Source: Sphingopyxis sp. L1A2A (lineage in GTDB: Bacteria; Pseudomonadota; Alphaproteobacteria; Sphingomonadales; Sphingomonadaceae). Taken from it: DNA of 64,000 bases. The number at the start of each line of letters is the position of its first letter. The stretch's first letter is position 1. The stretch covers positions 62,001 through 126,000 of the forward strand of contig NZ_SCOT01000002.1 in the NCBI RefSeq assembly GCF_005502465.1, read 5' to 3'. Of the stretch, positions 45,417 through 55,733 are shown one piece after another. The position numbers and the translations under genes are program-made. The notes beneath the pieces are model-generated. The model ran no database searches. It was not told the DNA's origin and saw only the letters and a program-made list of their open reading frames with translations.

Positions 45417-46888
45417 GCCGATTTTCGACCAAGCGATCGTCGATCAGAAGGGGGCCTCTGTTCAGCCTTTCTGGCGATATGTCAGCGAGCGGCAGGTGGG
45501 TGATGCTTGCGGCGTTCGTCGTGATCATCGCGTTGATGGGCGGTTCATCGCGCAGCGACGTCGCGTCGCTGCCTTTTCTGCGCGCATTCGTTGTCCTGTT
45601 GGCCTTTGCGGCGCTCGTGAGTACGCCCGCCGCGGCCTGGCGGTCGATCAGGATACCGCTATTGCTTCTCGCGGCGCTGGCGGTTTGGATGGTGGTTCAG
45701 CTTATCCCGCTGCCGTCGGATGTCTGGCGGGGCCTGCCAAACCGAGACATCGTTTTCAAAATGGACGAGCTGCTCGGGCACGGCGACCGGTGGCGGCCGA
45801 TCAGTCTCACGCCATCGCTGACTCTCAACAGCCTGTTATCGCTTGTCGTTCCATTCGGGGCGCTGCTGGTTGCGGCCGCGGCGCCTGCCGAGCAGCGTGA
45901 GCGCCTGTGGTGGCTTGTCTGGGGTTTCGCCGTCGTTTCGTCGGCATTTGCCCTGATGCAGTTTGTCGCGGGACCGCGCAGCGTCTTTTATCTTTACCGG
46001 ATTACCAATGAAGAGGGGCTGGTCGGGCTTTTTGCCAATCGCAATCATCAGGCTTTTTTGCTGGCCTTGGCGATTGTTGCGGCGGGCTGGCTGATCGTCA
46101 AGGAAATGTCCCGCAAACAGCGAAAGCCGCTCATCATAGCGGCGTTGGGCAGCAGTATTGCGCTGTTTTTCGTCTTGATTCTGATCACCGGTTCGCGCCT
46201 GGGACTGCTTTGCGGCACATTGGCGCTCATTTTGACTTTCGTCGTCATCCGCTGGGGGTATCGGTTTCGCCATCAGCCGGTGAATCAATTGCGCACAGCA
46301 AAGTCGGCGCGCTGGGACAGGGTGGTTCGGATCGCGCTTACCGTTGCGCCTATCGTCATCGTGGCGGTCGTTGGCCTGATTTCCTATTTGTCGGGCCGGG
46401 CGAGTTCGGTCACCCGGATGCTCGGAAGTTCCGGCGACGCCGCCGCGGAGATGCGGCTGGAGGCGCTGTCCACCGTAACGGAATTGCTGCGGGGCCAATG
46501 GCTGTGGGGATCGGGCTTTGGTTCCTTTGCCAAGGTCTTCCAGATCGTGGAGCCCGACGCGCTGTTGCGTCCTACATATTTCAATCATGCGCATAACGAC
46601 TGGCTGCAGTTTCCGATCGAGGGCGGGCTGCCGGCAGTGCTGGTCGCGCTCGCCGCAATCGGATGGCTTGCATGGTCGATCCTTGCCGCGCTGCGCAAAC
46701 GTCCGAGTTCGGGCGGAATTGCAACGATCGAACAGGTGGCGTTGTCGACCTGCTTTGTCTTCCTCGCGATCGGGAGTCTCGTCGATTATCCGCTGCGGCA
46801 ACCGTCTTTGATGATGGTGGTCGCGTTTCTGGTCGTGATCCTCGTCCGGGCTCGATCCGACGGGGACAGATTGGGAAAAAGGGACTAG
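45413..46888 (+). CDS. O-antigen ligase/polymerase-family membrane protein
   Basis: 491 residues with about 10-12 transmembrane segments. Wzy_C-type motifs: FANRNHQAFLLAL in a periplasmic loop and FNHAHNDWLQFPIEGGL, with the His-rich loop that ligases use. It may polymerise or ligate polysaccharide repeat units at the periplasmic face. The start ATG 45413 overlaps the micro-ORF stop; ATG 45479 is a shorter alternative. Confidence 0.85.
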   Translation: MSRFSTKRSSIRRGPLFSLSGDMSASGRWVMLAAFVVIIALMGGSSRSDVASLPFLRAFVVLLAFAALVSTPAAAWRSIRIPLLLLAALAVWMVVQLIPLPSDVWRGLPNRDIVFKMDELLGHGDRWRPISLTPSLTLNSLLSLVVPFGALLVAAAAPAEQRERLWWLVWGFAVVSSAFALMQFVAGPRSVFYLYRITNEEGLVGLFANRNHQAFLLALAIVAAGWLIVKEMSRKQRKPLIIAALGSSIALFFVLILITGSRLGLLCGTLALILTFVVIRWGYRFRHQPVNQLRTAKSARWDRVVRIALTVAPIVIVAVVGLISYLSGRASSVTRMLGSSGDAAAEMRLEALSTVTELLRGQWLWGSGFGSFAKVFQIVEPDALLRPTYFNHAHNDWLQFPIEGGLPAVLVALAAIGWLAWSILAALRKRPSSGGIATIEQVALSTCFVFLAIGSLVDYPLRQPSLMMVVAFLVVILVRARSDGDRLGKRD

Positions 46889-46966
46889 CGGGCTTCCGTA
46901 TCCCCTCGTTTCTGACTATGGGCGTTTTTCATTTACCTAATAATCCTCGGTCTGGAATCTTCATTT

Positions 46967-47704
46967 ATGAATGGCCTGCGAATCCTTTTTGTTGTCGCGG
47001 TGATAGCGCTGTCGGGCTGTTCAAAGGCTCCTGGACCGGTGGCGGTTAACCCGGCGTCGGGCGTGACGTTGCTGACCGACCTGCCAACCCCGGGCGGCAA
47101 TGATACGCGCCAGACGTCGCGGCAGTCCTTTGTCGGGCCGTTCACGGAGCTTGCCGTCGATGTTTATGGCGTTCGCGATCTTCAGCGCGACGTGCTGACC
47201 GACGGCGAAGGAAAGTTCAATTTCCCGCTCGTGGGGCTGGTCGATGGTGCGGGAAAAACGCCCGATCAAGTGGCGCGCGAGATCGAACAGCGCCTGGCTG
47301 GACGCTTTATTCGCAACCCGAACGTCAGCGTGAATTTCAAGGTGCCGACAAATCCCGCGCTCATGCTGGCCCAGTCGGTAACGGTTGATGGCGAAGTCAC
47401 GAAACCCGGGCAATTCCCGATCTATGGCAAGGTGACGCTGATGCGCGCTATCGCGCTAGCCGGTGGCACGACCGAATTTTCAAAGCTCGATGAGGTGCTG
47501 ATCTTTCGCAAGGTCGAGGGACAGCAATATGTCGGCGCCTATAACCTTCAGGCGATCCGCCGCGGCAATTACGGCGACCCGGAGATTTATCCCAATGACG
47601 TCGTAGTAGTGGGCGATTCCCCGCAGCGCCGGATGTTCGACAATATTTTGAAGGCATCGACGCTGCTGACCACGCCGCTCATCATCCTCGGCAACCAGAT
47701 CTAA
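46967..47704 (+). CDS. Polysaccharide export lipoprotein (Wza/GumB-like)
   Basis: 245 residues. Lipobox ALSGC (Cys18), a Poly_export domain (VDVYGVRDLQRDVLTDGEGK...FPLVGLVDGAG) and a SLBB-type domain (VTVDGEVTKPGQFPIYGKVT). It is the outer-membrane channel component. Followed by the Wzc-like kinase at 17 bases. Confidence 0.9.
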   Translation: MNGLRILFVVAVIALSGCSKAPGPVAVNPASGVTLLTDLPTPGGNDTRQTSRQSFVGPFTELAVDVYGVRDLQRDVLTDGEGKFNFPLVGLVDGAGKTPDQVAREIEQRLAGRFIRNPNVSVNFKVPTNPALMLAQSVTVDGEVTKPGQFPIYGKVTLMRAIALAGGTTEFSKLDEVLIFRKVEGQQYVGAYNLQAIRRGNYGDPEIYPNDVVVVGDSPQRRMFDNILKASTLLTTPLIILGNQI

Positions 47705-47721
47705 GACGGACAGCAAAACAG

Positions 47722-49929
47722 ATGGACAGTGTAAAAGCCGGGCGTTCGGCGATAAATCCGCGACTTCCCGATATGGACACGCGTGAAGCGTCCTATCAGG
47801 GCGGATTTTTCGACATGCATATGCTCGAGCGCGCCTTTGTCGCGCTGCTCAATCACAAGGCGTGGGTTCTGGGTGCCGTTCTTGGCTGCGTCGCGCTCGG
47901 CCTGATCGCGACGTTTCTGACCACGCCGCTTTACACGAGCACCTCGCGCGTCGAAATTTCGCCGCAGGCGCCGGTCGAGACCGAGGTCGAGGGGGCGCGC
48001 GAAAAGAATCTGACGAACGAGATCGCCTTCTACAACACCCAATATAATCTGCTGGAATCGCGCTCGCTGTCGGAGCGTGCGGTGCGGGCCGGCAACCTCC
48101 TCAATGACGAAGAATTCGTCAAGCTCTACGGTTTGGACGAGGCGGAAGACGGCGACGTGCGCACCAGCGAGGCGCGCCAGCGCATGGCGGAGCGGGCAGC
48201 GCGTATCCTGATGGATGCGGTCACCATCACGCCCGTGCGAACATCGAGCCTGGTGGACGTCAGCTTTTCGACGCCTTCGCCTGCCTTGTCGGCGCGTCTG
48301 ACCAACCTTTGGGTGAAGCAGTTCGTGGCCGCGAGCCTTGACCGTCGCTATGCCGCGACCAGCGATGCGCGGCGCTTCCTCGAAGAGCGCATCGTCAGCT
48401 TGCGCCGAAATCTTGAAGATTCTGAGCGTGAGCTGATCAATTATGCGACCAACAATGACATCATCACGCTGCAGGGGCGCAGCGATGCCAACGGCCGCAC
48501 GACGGTAGAGCGCACGCTGGTATCGGCGGACATCGAACAGATCAGCCAAGCACTGTCTGCGGCACGCGATGCGCGGATCGCGGCGGAAAGCCAGATTGCC
48601 AATTCGACGGCAGTCGCCGACGCGGCCGGCAATAATGCTGTCAGCATCCTGCGGCAGCGCCGCGCAGAGGTGACCGCCGAGCTGGCCCAGCTGCGGTCGA
48701 CCTTTGGCGAAGATTATCCTGAATTGATCGCCAAGCGCGAGCAACTCGAAAGCATCAGTCGCTCGTTGGCAACGGAATCCGGGCGGACACAAACCGTCAA
48801 CCGCGAGTCCTATAACAGTGCTGTCAAACGCGAACGCGACCTGATGGCCGAACTCGATCGCGTCACCGGTGATTATCGTAGTCAACAGCGCCGATCGATC
48901 GAATATACGATCTTGCAGCGCGAGGTTGACACCAATCGGCAACTCTATGACGGCCTGCTTCAGCGCTACAAGGAAATCGGCGTTGCCGGTGTTGGGACGA
49001 ACAATATTGCCGTCGTCGATCAAGCGACGGTGCCCAATGCGCCGTCGAGTCCGAAGCTGTTCCTGAACCTGTTGTTGTCGATCATCGCAGGATTTTTGCT
49101 CGCCGGCGGCCTCGTGTTCATCCTCGAACAACTCGACCAGTCGATCCGCGATCCGGCGGAAGTCAACGAGCGCTTCGGCTTGCCGTTGCTCGGTTCGATT
49201 CCCCGCGTGGAATCGGATGACTTCCAAAACCTTCTGCTCGACAAGAAGTCCATGGTTTACGAAGCCTATCTGGCCGCGCAGACTAACCTGACCTTCCTGA
49301 CCCATCACGGCGCGCCGCGTAGCTTCCTGTTGACGTCGACGCGGCCGGCGGAAGGCAAGAGCAGCTCGGCGCTGAGCGTCGCGCATGTGTTCGCGTCAAC
49401 CGGCAAAAAGATCATCTTGATCGATGCCGACATCCGCAGCCCATCGCTGAACGAGATGCTCGGGATCGAGAACAAGCAGGGTTTGAGCAACTATCTGACC
49501 GGTTCGGACGACGTGACCAGCTTGATTGCGACGTCGGATACCTTCGGCTTCGACTATATGCTCGCGGGCCCCACCCCGCCCAATGCGGCCGAACTGTTCA
49601 GCTCGTCGCGGCTCGGGCAGCTGATCGAATTGCTCCAGAACGAATATGACCATGTCATTCTCGATTCCCCGCCGGTCCTTGGGCTCGCCGATGCGCCGCT
49701 GCTCTCACGTCGCGTCGAAGGGCTCATCTTCACGATCGATGCGTCGAGCAACAGCTCGCGGGCGATCAAATCGGCGCTCAACCGCCTGCGGCAGTCGGAC
49801 GCCCAGATCTTTGGTGCGTTGGTTACCAAGGTCAGCCGCCGGAACGAGATCTACGGTTACGGCTATGGTTACGGCTATGGCTACGGCTATGGCTATGGCG
49901 CGGACAAGAACGCGGAGAAGTCTGATTAA
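47722..49929 (+). CDS. Wzc/ExoP-like polysaccharide co-polymerase and tyrosine autokinase
   Basis: 735 residues. N-terminal Wzz-like domain with helices around 45-65 and 455-480 and a periplasmic coiled-coil part; C-terminal BY-kinase with Walker A TRPAEGKSSSA (about 540), A' IILIDADIRSPSL and B VILDSPPVLGLADA. The C-terminus carries eight Tyr-Gly pairs encoded by near-perfect 6-base repeats, an extreme form of the usual tyrosine cluster. It controls chain length and export. ATG 47773 is an alternative start. Confidence 0.93.
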   Translation: MDSVKAGRSAINPRLPDMDTREASYQGGFFDMHMLERAFVALLNHKAWVLGAVLGCVALGLIATFLTTPLYTSTSRVEISPQAPVETEVEGAREKNLTNEIAFYNTQYNLLESRSLSERAVRAGNLLNDEEFVKLYGLDEAEDGDVRTSEARQRMAERAARILMDAVTITPVRTSSLVDVSFSTPSPALSARLTNLWVKQFVAASLDRRYAATSDARRFLEERIVSLRRNLEDSERELINYATNNDIITLQGRSDANGRTTVERTLVSADIEQISQALSAARDARIAAESQIANSTAVADAAGNNAVSILRQRRAEVTAELAQLRSTFGEDYPELIAKREQLESISRSLATESGRTQTVNRESYNSAVKRERDLMAELDRVTGDYRSQQRRSIEYTILQREVDTNRQLYDGLLQRYKEIGVAGVGTNNIAVVDQATVPNAPSSPKLFLNLLLSIIAGFLLAGGLVFILEQLDQSIRDPAEVNERFGLPLLGSIPRVESDDFQNLLLDKKSMVYEAYLAAQTNLTFLTHHGAPRSFLLTSTRPAEGKSSSALSVAHVFASTGKKIILIDADIRSPSLNEMLGIENKQGLSNYLTGSDDVTSLIATSDTFGFDYMLAGPTPPNAAELFSSSRLGQLIELLQNEYDHVILDSPPVLGLADAPLLSRRVEGLIFTIDASSNSSRAIKSALNRLRQSDAQIFGALVTKVSRRNEIYGYGYGYGYGYGYGYGADKNAEKSD

Positions 49930-49956
49930 CGTCCCAGGTCGGAAAGCGGTTGGCGC

Positions 49957-51207
49957 GTGAAAATGGACAGACGATATCTTGTGTTGGGGATGGGCGCTCT
50001 GGCGGCCGTCGCGGTTGGCGCGACGAGCTTCGCGATCGCGAACCAGACGCGCAAACCGGCCGTTGCGATGGCCGTTGGCGTGCCGCCACAGGGACTGGCG
50101 CAGGCGGGCGTCGCGCGGGCCCTTTATGGTTCCCGTCTCGTCAAAAACCCGAAAGCCCGCCCAGGCGCGCCTGAGCGCCGTCTGGCCGAGCGCGCCTTTG
50201 CCGCGGAGCCGATGGCGGCAAACGCCTTGCCGATCTTGATCGCCGGGCTGGCGGCGGACGGTGACCGGCAGCAATCCCAGGCGCTGCTGCAACTCGCGGG
50301 CAAGGTCACGCGGCGTGACCGGCTGATCAACGCGATGCTGATCGACGAGGAGTTGCCGAAAAACCGTCCCGACCGCGTGATCAAGCTGTTCGATCGCGCG
50401 ATGGCGGTCAGCACCGAGGTCCGCAGCTTTTACCTGGAGCGGCTGGCTACCGCGACGCTCAATCCGGCTGCGATTCAGGCATTGGCTCCGATGCTGGGCC
50501 GCGCCCCCGATTGGGCTGACGAATATTGGGCAGCCGCGCTCCGCTTCTCGCAAGCCGTGCCGCAGGTCGGCGAATTGCGACTTCGTATCACGCGGCCCCC
50601 CTGGAACCAGCGCAAACCGCTTGAAACCGACGCGTTGCTCGTCAGTCGACTGGTGGAGTCGAGCCAATATGATATCGCGTCCGATCTGGCGCGGGCGCTC
50701 GGGCTGAAAACGACGCTCGGCGATAGCCTCGTAAACCCGGATTTTTCGCAAGTTCCGCGCTTTTCACCCGTCGATTGGGAAATGATGCAGAGCGGTGAAA
50801 TCGGTGTGAGCATCGATCCGGCAAAGGGCAGCTTGCTGCTTTCCAGTCTGCCGTCATCGAGCGGAGTCGCCGTACGCCAGATCACGGCCCTGACGCCGGG
50901 GCGCTATCAGCTGAGCTGGAAACTGGCCGGACTGAAGGCGTCGCCCGGCGCCGAGCTGCGTTACCGTCTGTCGTGTACCGATCTCGGCATCAGTGGCGGC
51001 AAGTCAGCCGATTCAGGGCGGCTTGCCGAAGGGGTCGGCAGCCAGACAATCAATTTACCGGCGTCGCCTTGCCGTTGGTACTGGTTCGAGGTCGAACTCG
51101 ACGCCACCAATGTCGATTCCGGCGTCGATATCACGCTCGACCAACTGAGCCTTCAGCGCCAGGTAGCGGGCTCAAGCCGCCCGGCACGGCTTCCCGCCCG
51201 AAACTAA
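49957..51207 (+). CDS. Exopolysaccharide-locus protein of unknown function
   Basis: 416 residues. N-terminal membrane anchor (LVLGMGALAAVAVGATSFAIA), a helical middle (about 60-240), and a C-terminal beta-sandwich-like part (from about 250) with regular strands and two Cys (YRLSCTDLG, LPASPCRWYWF). I recognise no family name; the C-terminal part looks carbohydrate-binding-like. It follows the kinase on the same strand. Confidence 0.65.
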   Translation: MKMDRRYLVLGMGALAAVAVGATSFAIANQTRKPAVAMAVGVPPQGLAQAGVARALYGSRLVKNPKARPGAPERRLAERAFAAEPMAANALPILIAGLAADGDRQQSQALLQLAGKVTRRDRLINAMLIDEELPKNRPDRVIKLFDRAMAVSTEVRSFYLERLATATLNPAAIQALAPMLGRAPDWADEYWAAALRFSQAVPQVGELRLRITRPPWNQRKPLETDALLVSRLVESSQYDIASDLARALGLKTTLGDSLVNPDFSQVPRFSPVDWEMMQSGEIGVSIDPAKGSLLLSSLPSSSGVAVRQITALTPGRYQLSWKLAGLKASPGAELRYRLSCTDLGISGGKSADSGRLAEGVGSQTINLPASPCRWYWFEVELDATNVDSGVDITLDQLSLQRQVAGSSRPARLPARN

Positions 51208-51228
51208 CCCCGTCTTTCGGAGATTTAC

Positions 51229-52245
51229 GTGCGACGCAAAATATTCGTGACCGGCACCGCCGGCTTTATCGGTTTTCATCTCGCCAAGCTGTTGCTGGCG
51301 GAAGGGTATGAGGTCGCCGGCTTCGACGGGATGACCGATTATTACGACGTCAATCTGAAGCGTCGCCGACACCAGGTTCTGATGCAGAATCAGCATTTCC
51401 GCGCGGTCGAAGCGATGCTCGAGGATCGCGCGCGGGTCGACGATGCGATCGACGATTTCAAACCCGATGTGATCGTCCATCTCGCGGCGCAGGCCGGCGT
51501 GCGCTATTCGCTTGAAAACCCCCATGCCTATATCTCGGCCAATGTCGTGGGCACGTTCAACGTGATGGACGCGGCGCGCCGCAACCAGGTGGCGCATCTG
51601 CTGATGGCGTCGACGTCGTCAGTCTATGGCGCCAACGAGGAAATGCCGTTCGTAGAGACCGAAAAGGCCGACACGCCGCTGACCATTTACGCGGCGACCA
51701 AGAAGGCGACCGAATCGATGGCGCATGCCCATGCCCATCTGTGGAACGTGCCGACGACGATGTTCCGTTTCTTCACCGTCTATGGCCCGTGGGGGCGGCC
51801 CGACATGGCGCTCTACAAATTTGTCGATGCCATGCTGGATGGTCGGCCGATCGACCTTTACAACAACGGCGACATGTACCGCGACTTCACCTATGTCGAG
51901 GATCTGGTCCGCGCCATCCGGCTGCTGATCGACGCCGTGCCCGAACGTCCGGCAAGCGCCGCCGATATCGAACCCGGCGACAGCCTGTCGCCCGTCGCGC
52001 CGTTCCGCATCGTCAACATCGGCAACAATGACAAGGTTCGGCTGCTCGATTTCGTGGCGGCGATCGAGGAAACGCTCGGGATGACCGCAAAGCGCAATCT
52101 GATGCCGATGCAGATGGGCGATGTCCCGGCGACCTGGGCCGATGCCAGTCTGCTCGAACGCTTGACCGGCTATCGACCGCAAACCGATTTTCGCGACGGC
52201 GTCCGCCAATTCGTTGCCTGGTATAGGGATTATTTTCAAAAATGA
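51229..52245 (+). CDS. NAD-dependent UDP-sugar 4-epimerase (UDP-glucuronate epimerase-like)
   Basis: 338 residues from GTG 51229 with GGAG upstream. Extended [25 protein letters not shown] and catalytic YAATKKATE. The [10 protein letters not shown] and [11 protein letters not shown] segments fit UDP-glucuronate 4-epimerases. Together with the next gene it probably makes a galacturonate-type sugar; if the partner uses N-acetyl sugars the product is UDP-GalNAcA. The ATGA overlap with the next gene links them. Confidence 0.87.
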   Translation: MRRKIFVTGTAGFIGFHLAKLLLAEGYEVAGFDGMTDYYDVNLKRRRHQVLMQNQHFRAVEAMLEDRARVDDAIDDFKPDVIVHLAAQAGVRYSLENPHAYISANVVGTFNVMDAARRNQVAHLLMASTSSVYGANEEMPFVETEKADTPLTIYAATKKATESMAHAHAHLWNVPTTMFRFFTVYGPWGRPDMALYKFVDAMLDGRPIDLYNNGDMYRDFTYVEDLVRAIRLLIDAVPERPASAADIEPGDSLSPVAPFRIVNIGNNDKVRLLDFVAAIEETLGMTAKRNLMPMQMGDVPATWADASLLERLTGYRPQTDFRDGVRQFVAWYRDYFQK

Positions 52246-53540
52246 GCGAGACTTCCCCCGCATCGCTTCCCGATTTTGACTCTGCTGCCATCGCCGTGCT
52301 TGGTCTCGGCTATGTCGGGTTGCCGCTGGCCGTCGAGTTCGGCCGTCGGCGTTCGGTCGTCGGGTTCGACATCAATGTTTCGCGGATCGCGGCGCTCCGC
52401 GAGGGACGCGATGATACGCTGGAAACGACCGCGGACGAGCTGGCCGCGGCGAGCCAGTTGCGTTTTTCGCATGATCCGGCCGATCTGGCGCAGGCGCGTG
52501 TCTTCATCGTTACCGTGCCGACGCCGATCGACCAGCATAAGCGCCCCGACCTGACCCCGCTGATCAAGGCGTCGGAGACCGTCGGCCGCGCGCTGAAGCG
52601 CGGCGACGTCGTGATTTATGAAAGCACCGTCTATCCGGGCTGTACCGAAGAGGATTGCGTGCCGATCCTGGAGCGGGTCAGCGGCCTGACCTTCAACCAT
52701 GATTTTTTCTGCGGCTATAGCCCCGAACGGATCAATCCCGGTGACAAGGAGCATCGCCTGCCGTCGATCCGCAAGGTGACGAGCGGTTCGACGCCCGAAG
52801 CGGCGCAATGGGTCGATCGCCTGTACGGCGAGATCATCACCGCGGGCACCTTCATGGCCCAGAGCATCAAGGTGGCCGAGGCCGCGAAGGTGATCGAAAA
52901 CACCCAGCGCGATCTGAACATCGCGTTGATGAACGAGCTGTCGATCATCTTCGGCAAACTCGACATCGACACCCACAGCGTGCTCGCCGCCGCGGGCACC
53001 AAATGGAACTTCCTGAAATTCACCCCCGGCCTGGTCGGGGGACACTGCATCGGCGTCGACCCCTATTATTTGACCCACAAGGCCCAGTCGGTCGGCTATC
53101 ACCCCGAAGTCATCCTGGCCGGACGCCGGGTCAACGACGGGATGGGGGGCTATATCGCCAGTCAGATCGTCCGCCTGATGATCAAGCGCAACCTGCCGGT
53201 GCAGGGCGCCCGCATCCTGATGCTCGGGCTGGCGTTCAAAGAGAATTGCCCCGACATTCGCAACACCCGCGTCGTTGATGTTGTGTCGGAACTGAAGGAA
53301 TATGGCGCACAGGTCGATGTCCACGATCCGTGGGTCGATGCCGCCGAAGCGCAGCATGAATATGGGATCGACCTGACCGATCCGGCCGCGGGCGACTATG
53401 ACGCCGTGGTCCTGGCGGTCGCGCATCGTGAATTTGCCGAAGGAGGAAGCGCCGCGCTGCGGGTCTTTGGCAAAGCGGACGCCATTCTGGTCGACGTAAA
53501 GGGCATCCTGCCGCTCGCCGAAAGCGATTTGCGCCTGTAA
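52242..53540 (+). CDS. Nucleotide-sugar dehydrogenase, TviB/VipA-like
   Basis: 432 residues. [15 protein letters not shown] at the start, [36 protein letters not shown] (Cys in GGHC), and [20 protein letters not shown]. This pattern is nearer to TviB/WbpA (UDP-GlcNAc to UDP-GlcNAcA) than to WecC. Its ATG overlaps the stop of the epimerase gene. It gives the locus a second uronate route besides WecBC. Confidence 0.88.
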   Translation: MSETSPASLPDFDSAAIAVLGLGYVGLPLAVEFGRRRSVVGFDINVSRIAALREGRDDTLETTADELAAASQLRFSHDPADLAQARVFIVTVPTPIDQHKRPDLTPLIKASETVGRALKRGDVVIYESTVYPGCTEEDCVPILERVSGLTFNHDFFCGYSPERINPGDKEHRLPSIRKVTSGSTPEAAQWVDRLYGEIITAGTFMAQSIKVAEAAKVIENTQRDLNIALMNELSIIFGKLDIDTHSVLAAAGTKWNFLKFTPGLVGGHCIGVDPYYLTHKAQSVGYHPEVILAGRRVNDGMGGYIASQIVRLMIKRNLPVQGARILMLGLAFKENCPDIRNTRVVDVVSELKEYGAQVDVHDPWVDAAEAQHEYGIDLTDPAAGDYDAVVLAVAHREFAEGGSAALRVFGKADAILVDVKGILPLAESDLRL

Positions 53541-53569
53541 ACCGGCGCGCAAATACGGGCTCAATCTGT

Positions 53570-54895
53570 ATGCAACTCCGTTCCTTCATTCAGCAAGCCG
53601 CCGGCGTCGGCGCCGTGAGCCTGGTTGATCGTGCTGTTGCGGTTGGCGTGGGCATCATATTTGCGCGTTGGCTCGGCCCCGCGCAATTCGGCGCCTATTC
53701 CTTCGTCATTGCGGCCATCGGGTTGCTGTTGCTGCCGGCAAGGCTGGGTTTGCCCGAACTGTTGACGCGCGACATCGCGGCATCGCGCGGCAGTGCGACC
53801 GCCGTGAATGTTCGCGCGACAATTCGTAAAGGCTATCTGCTCGTCGGCGCCGCCGCGCTCGCGATCGTCCTGATCGGGCAAGTGGCCTTGCAATTGGCGC
53901 CGCAGACGTCGCTGGGCGAGTTGATGAAATTCGGTCTGTGGCTGATCGTGCCCGCGGCGTTTTTTGAAGTGACGATCGGCGTTTTGCGGGGGCTCGGGCG
54001 CACCCTGTCGTTCCAACTCTATGGAACGTTGCTGCTGTCGGGGGCGACGTTGCTGATCAGCGCGGCGCTCATGCTCGCCCTGAACCGCTACGATGCCGAC
54101 ATCGCGGTCGAGGGGCGTTTTATAGCGGTTACGCTTTTGTTGCTGATCGCGGGCGGCCATTTGTGGTCGCTGCTGCGTCATCACGTCGTCGACGACGCCA
54201 GCCAGGTGCGCGGAGCGGGGGAACTGTTGCAAACGGGCCTCGGCTTCATGCTGAACGCGCTGGTCTATATGGCGTTGATGCGGGTCGACCTGCTGGTGCT
54301 CGGCCTGATCGCCGACGAAGCGGCGGTGGGCCTTTACCGCGTGGCGGTGGAGGGCGGGTTGCTCGTTGCGTTTGCCTATGGCGCCGCCACGATCGTGCTC
54401 GCGCCCGAATATGCCCGGCTGTTCGCGGCGGGCGAGCATCAGCTGTTGCAACGCCTTGTCCGGCAAACTGGCCGACTGATCATGCTGGCCGGCGCCGCGA
54501 CCGCGATCCCCCTCATCATCTTTTCAGAACAGATTATCACGCTGGTTTTTGGGGCCGAATATGCCGGCGCCGGCCTGGCGCTTTCGATCCTGGCTGCGGG
54601 TCATTTCGCCACCTTCTTCTTTGGTGATCCGGTCTATCTGCTTAACATGACGGGCCACCACAACCGGATCACCGCGCTCGTCGGCATTGGCCTGGCAATA
54701 TCGTTGATCCTCTGCCTGGTCCTCATCCCCCTCTTGGGATTGACCGGGGCAGCGCTCGCGGCCTCGATCGCTCTGGTCAGTTATCGTGCGCTCGCCTTTC
54801 GTGCCGTGTACAGGACGCTCGGGATCAATTGCGCGGTATTTGGGCGCGCGCCCAAGGCCGGAAGCGCGGCACCACTCAGAACGAACATGGAGTAA
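53570..54895 (+). CDS. Wzx-type flippase
   Basis: 441 residues, about 12-14 hydrophobic segments, polysaccharide-synthesis/MATE-like fold: WLGPAQFGAYSFVIAAIGLL, LPELLTRDIAA, and LFFGDPVYLLN-type segment (FFFGDPVYLLNMTGHHNRIT). It translocates lipid-linked repeat units. The next gene begins two bases after its stop. Confidence 0.88.
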   Translation: MQLRSFIQQAAGVGAVSLVDRAVAVGVGIIFARWLGPAQFGAYSFVIAAIGLLLLPARLGLPELLTRDIAASRGSATAVNVRATIRKGYLLVGAAALAIVLIGQVALQLAPQTSLGELMKFGLWLIVPAAFFEVTIGVLRGLGRTLSFQLYGTLLLSGATLLISAALMLALNRYDADIAVEGRFIAVTLLLLIAGGHLWSLLRHHVVDDASQVRGAGELLQTGLGFMLNALVYMALMRVDLLVLGLIADEAAVGLYRVAVEGGLLVAFAYGAATIVLAPEYARLFAAGEHQLLQRLVRQTGRLIMLAGAATAIPLIIFSEQIITLVFGAEYAGAGLALSILAAGHFATFFFGDPVYLLNMTGHHNRITALVGIGLAISLILCLVLIPLLGLTGAALAASIALVSYRALAFRAVYRTLGINCAVFGRAPKAGSAAPLRTNME

Positions 54896-54897
54896 GC

Positions 54898-55731
54898 ATG
54901 CAAATTTCGCATATCGTCAAACGACTGGGTGAAGAGCGGCAGCCCATGCGCTTTCTGGCTTCGCGCCTGTTGGCGCGTTCCGGCCTTGCCGAAAAGCTGG
55001 GTTTCAAGATTCAGCGCCGCGGCTATCAGCTGCATTTCTTCAACACGGCGCTGTCCATGACGCTCTGGCTTTACGCCAACGAACGGTCGGACGATGTCGA
55101 TATCATCCAGTCGCTGCTGAAACCGGGCGGCACCTATGTCGATATCGGTGCCAATATCGGCGATCTCGTTCTTGCGGGTGCAAAAGCCGTTGGGCCGGAT
55201 GGAAAAGTCTTTGCGTTTGAGGCGCATCCGCGGATCTTTGGGCTGATGTCGCAAAACTTGCGATTGAACCAAACACCCAATATTCACCCGGTGAACGCGG
55301 CTTGCGGCGAAGATTTTGGCTGGGCGCGTTTTAGCGACATGCGATCCGACGACATGAATCAGATTGGTCATGGCGAGATCGTCGTCCCGACGATTCCGGC
55401 GCAGATGTTGCTGCCCGACGAGGACATCGATCTCATCAAGATCGATGTCGAGGGATTCGAGTTTTTTGTTTTGAAAGGGCTCCAGAAATCACTGGGGCGG
55501 ACCCGGCATCTGCTCATCGAGGTTGGCGACGTGCATTTCGCGCAATTCGGCTATCGTTATGCTGATATCCACGACCTGTTGATCGCGCAGGGCTTCGCGA
55601 TCTTTGCGCTGGATAAGGCAAAGGCTGATGGCGCATGGCATCCGGTCACGGATCGCGATCATCCCTTTCCGATGGTGCAGAACATCCTCGCGTCGCGTGA
55701 TCCCCAAGCCCAGCGCCTGCTGGCCGAATAA
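54898..55731 (+). CDS. FkbM-family methyltransferase
   Basis: 277 residues from ATG 54898, with GGAG upstream. Motif I YVDIGANIGDLVLAGAKAVG, acidic FAFEAHPRIF, and post-II IDLIKIDVEGFEFFVLKG are the FkbM signature. It may O-methylate a sugar residue of the polymer. Longer upstream frame overlaps the flippase gene and is not counted. Confidence 0.9.
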   Translation: MQISHIVKRLGEERQPMRFLASRLLARSGLAEKLGFKIQRRGYQLHFFNTALSMTLWLYANERSDDVDIIQSLLKPGGTYVDIGANIGDLVLAGAKAVGPDGKVFAFEAHPRIFGLMSQNLRLNQTPNIHPVNAACGEDFGWARFSDMRSDDMNQIGHGEIVVPTIPAQMLLPDEDIDLIKIDVEGFEFFVLKGLQKSLGRTRHLLIEVGDVHFAQFGYRYADIHDLLIAQGFAIFALDKAKADGAWHPVTDRDHPFPMVQNILASRDPQAQRLLAE

Positions 55732-55733
55732 TC

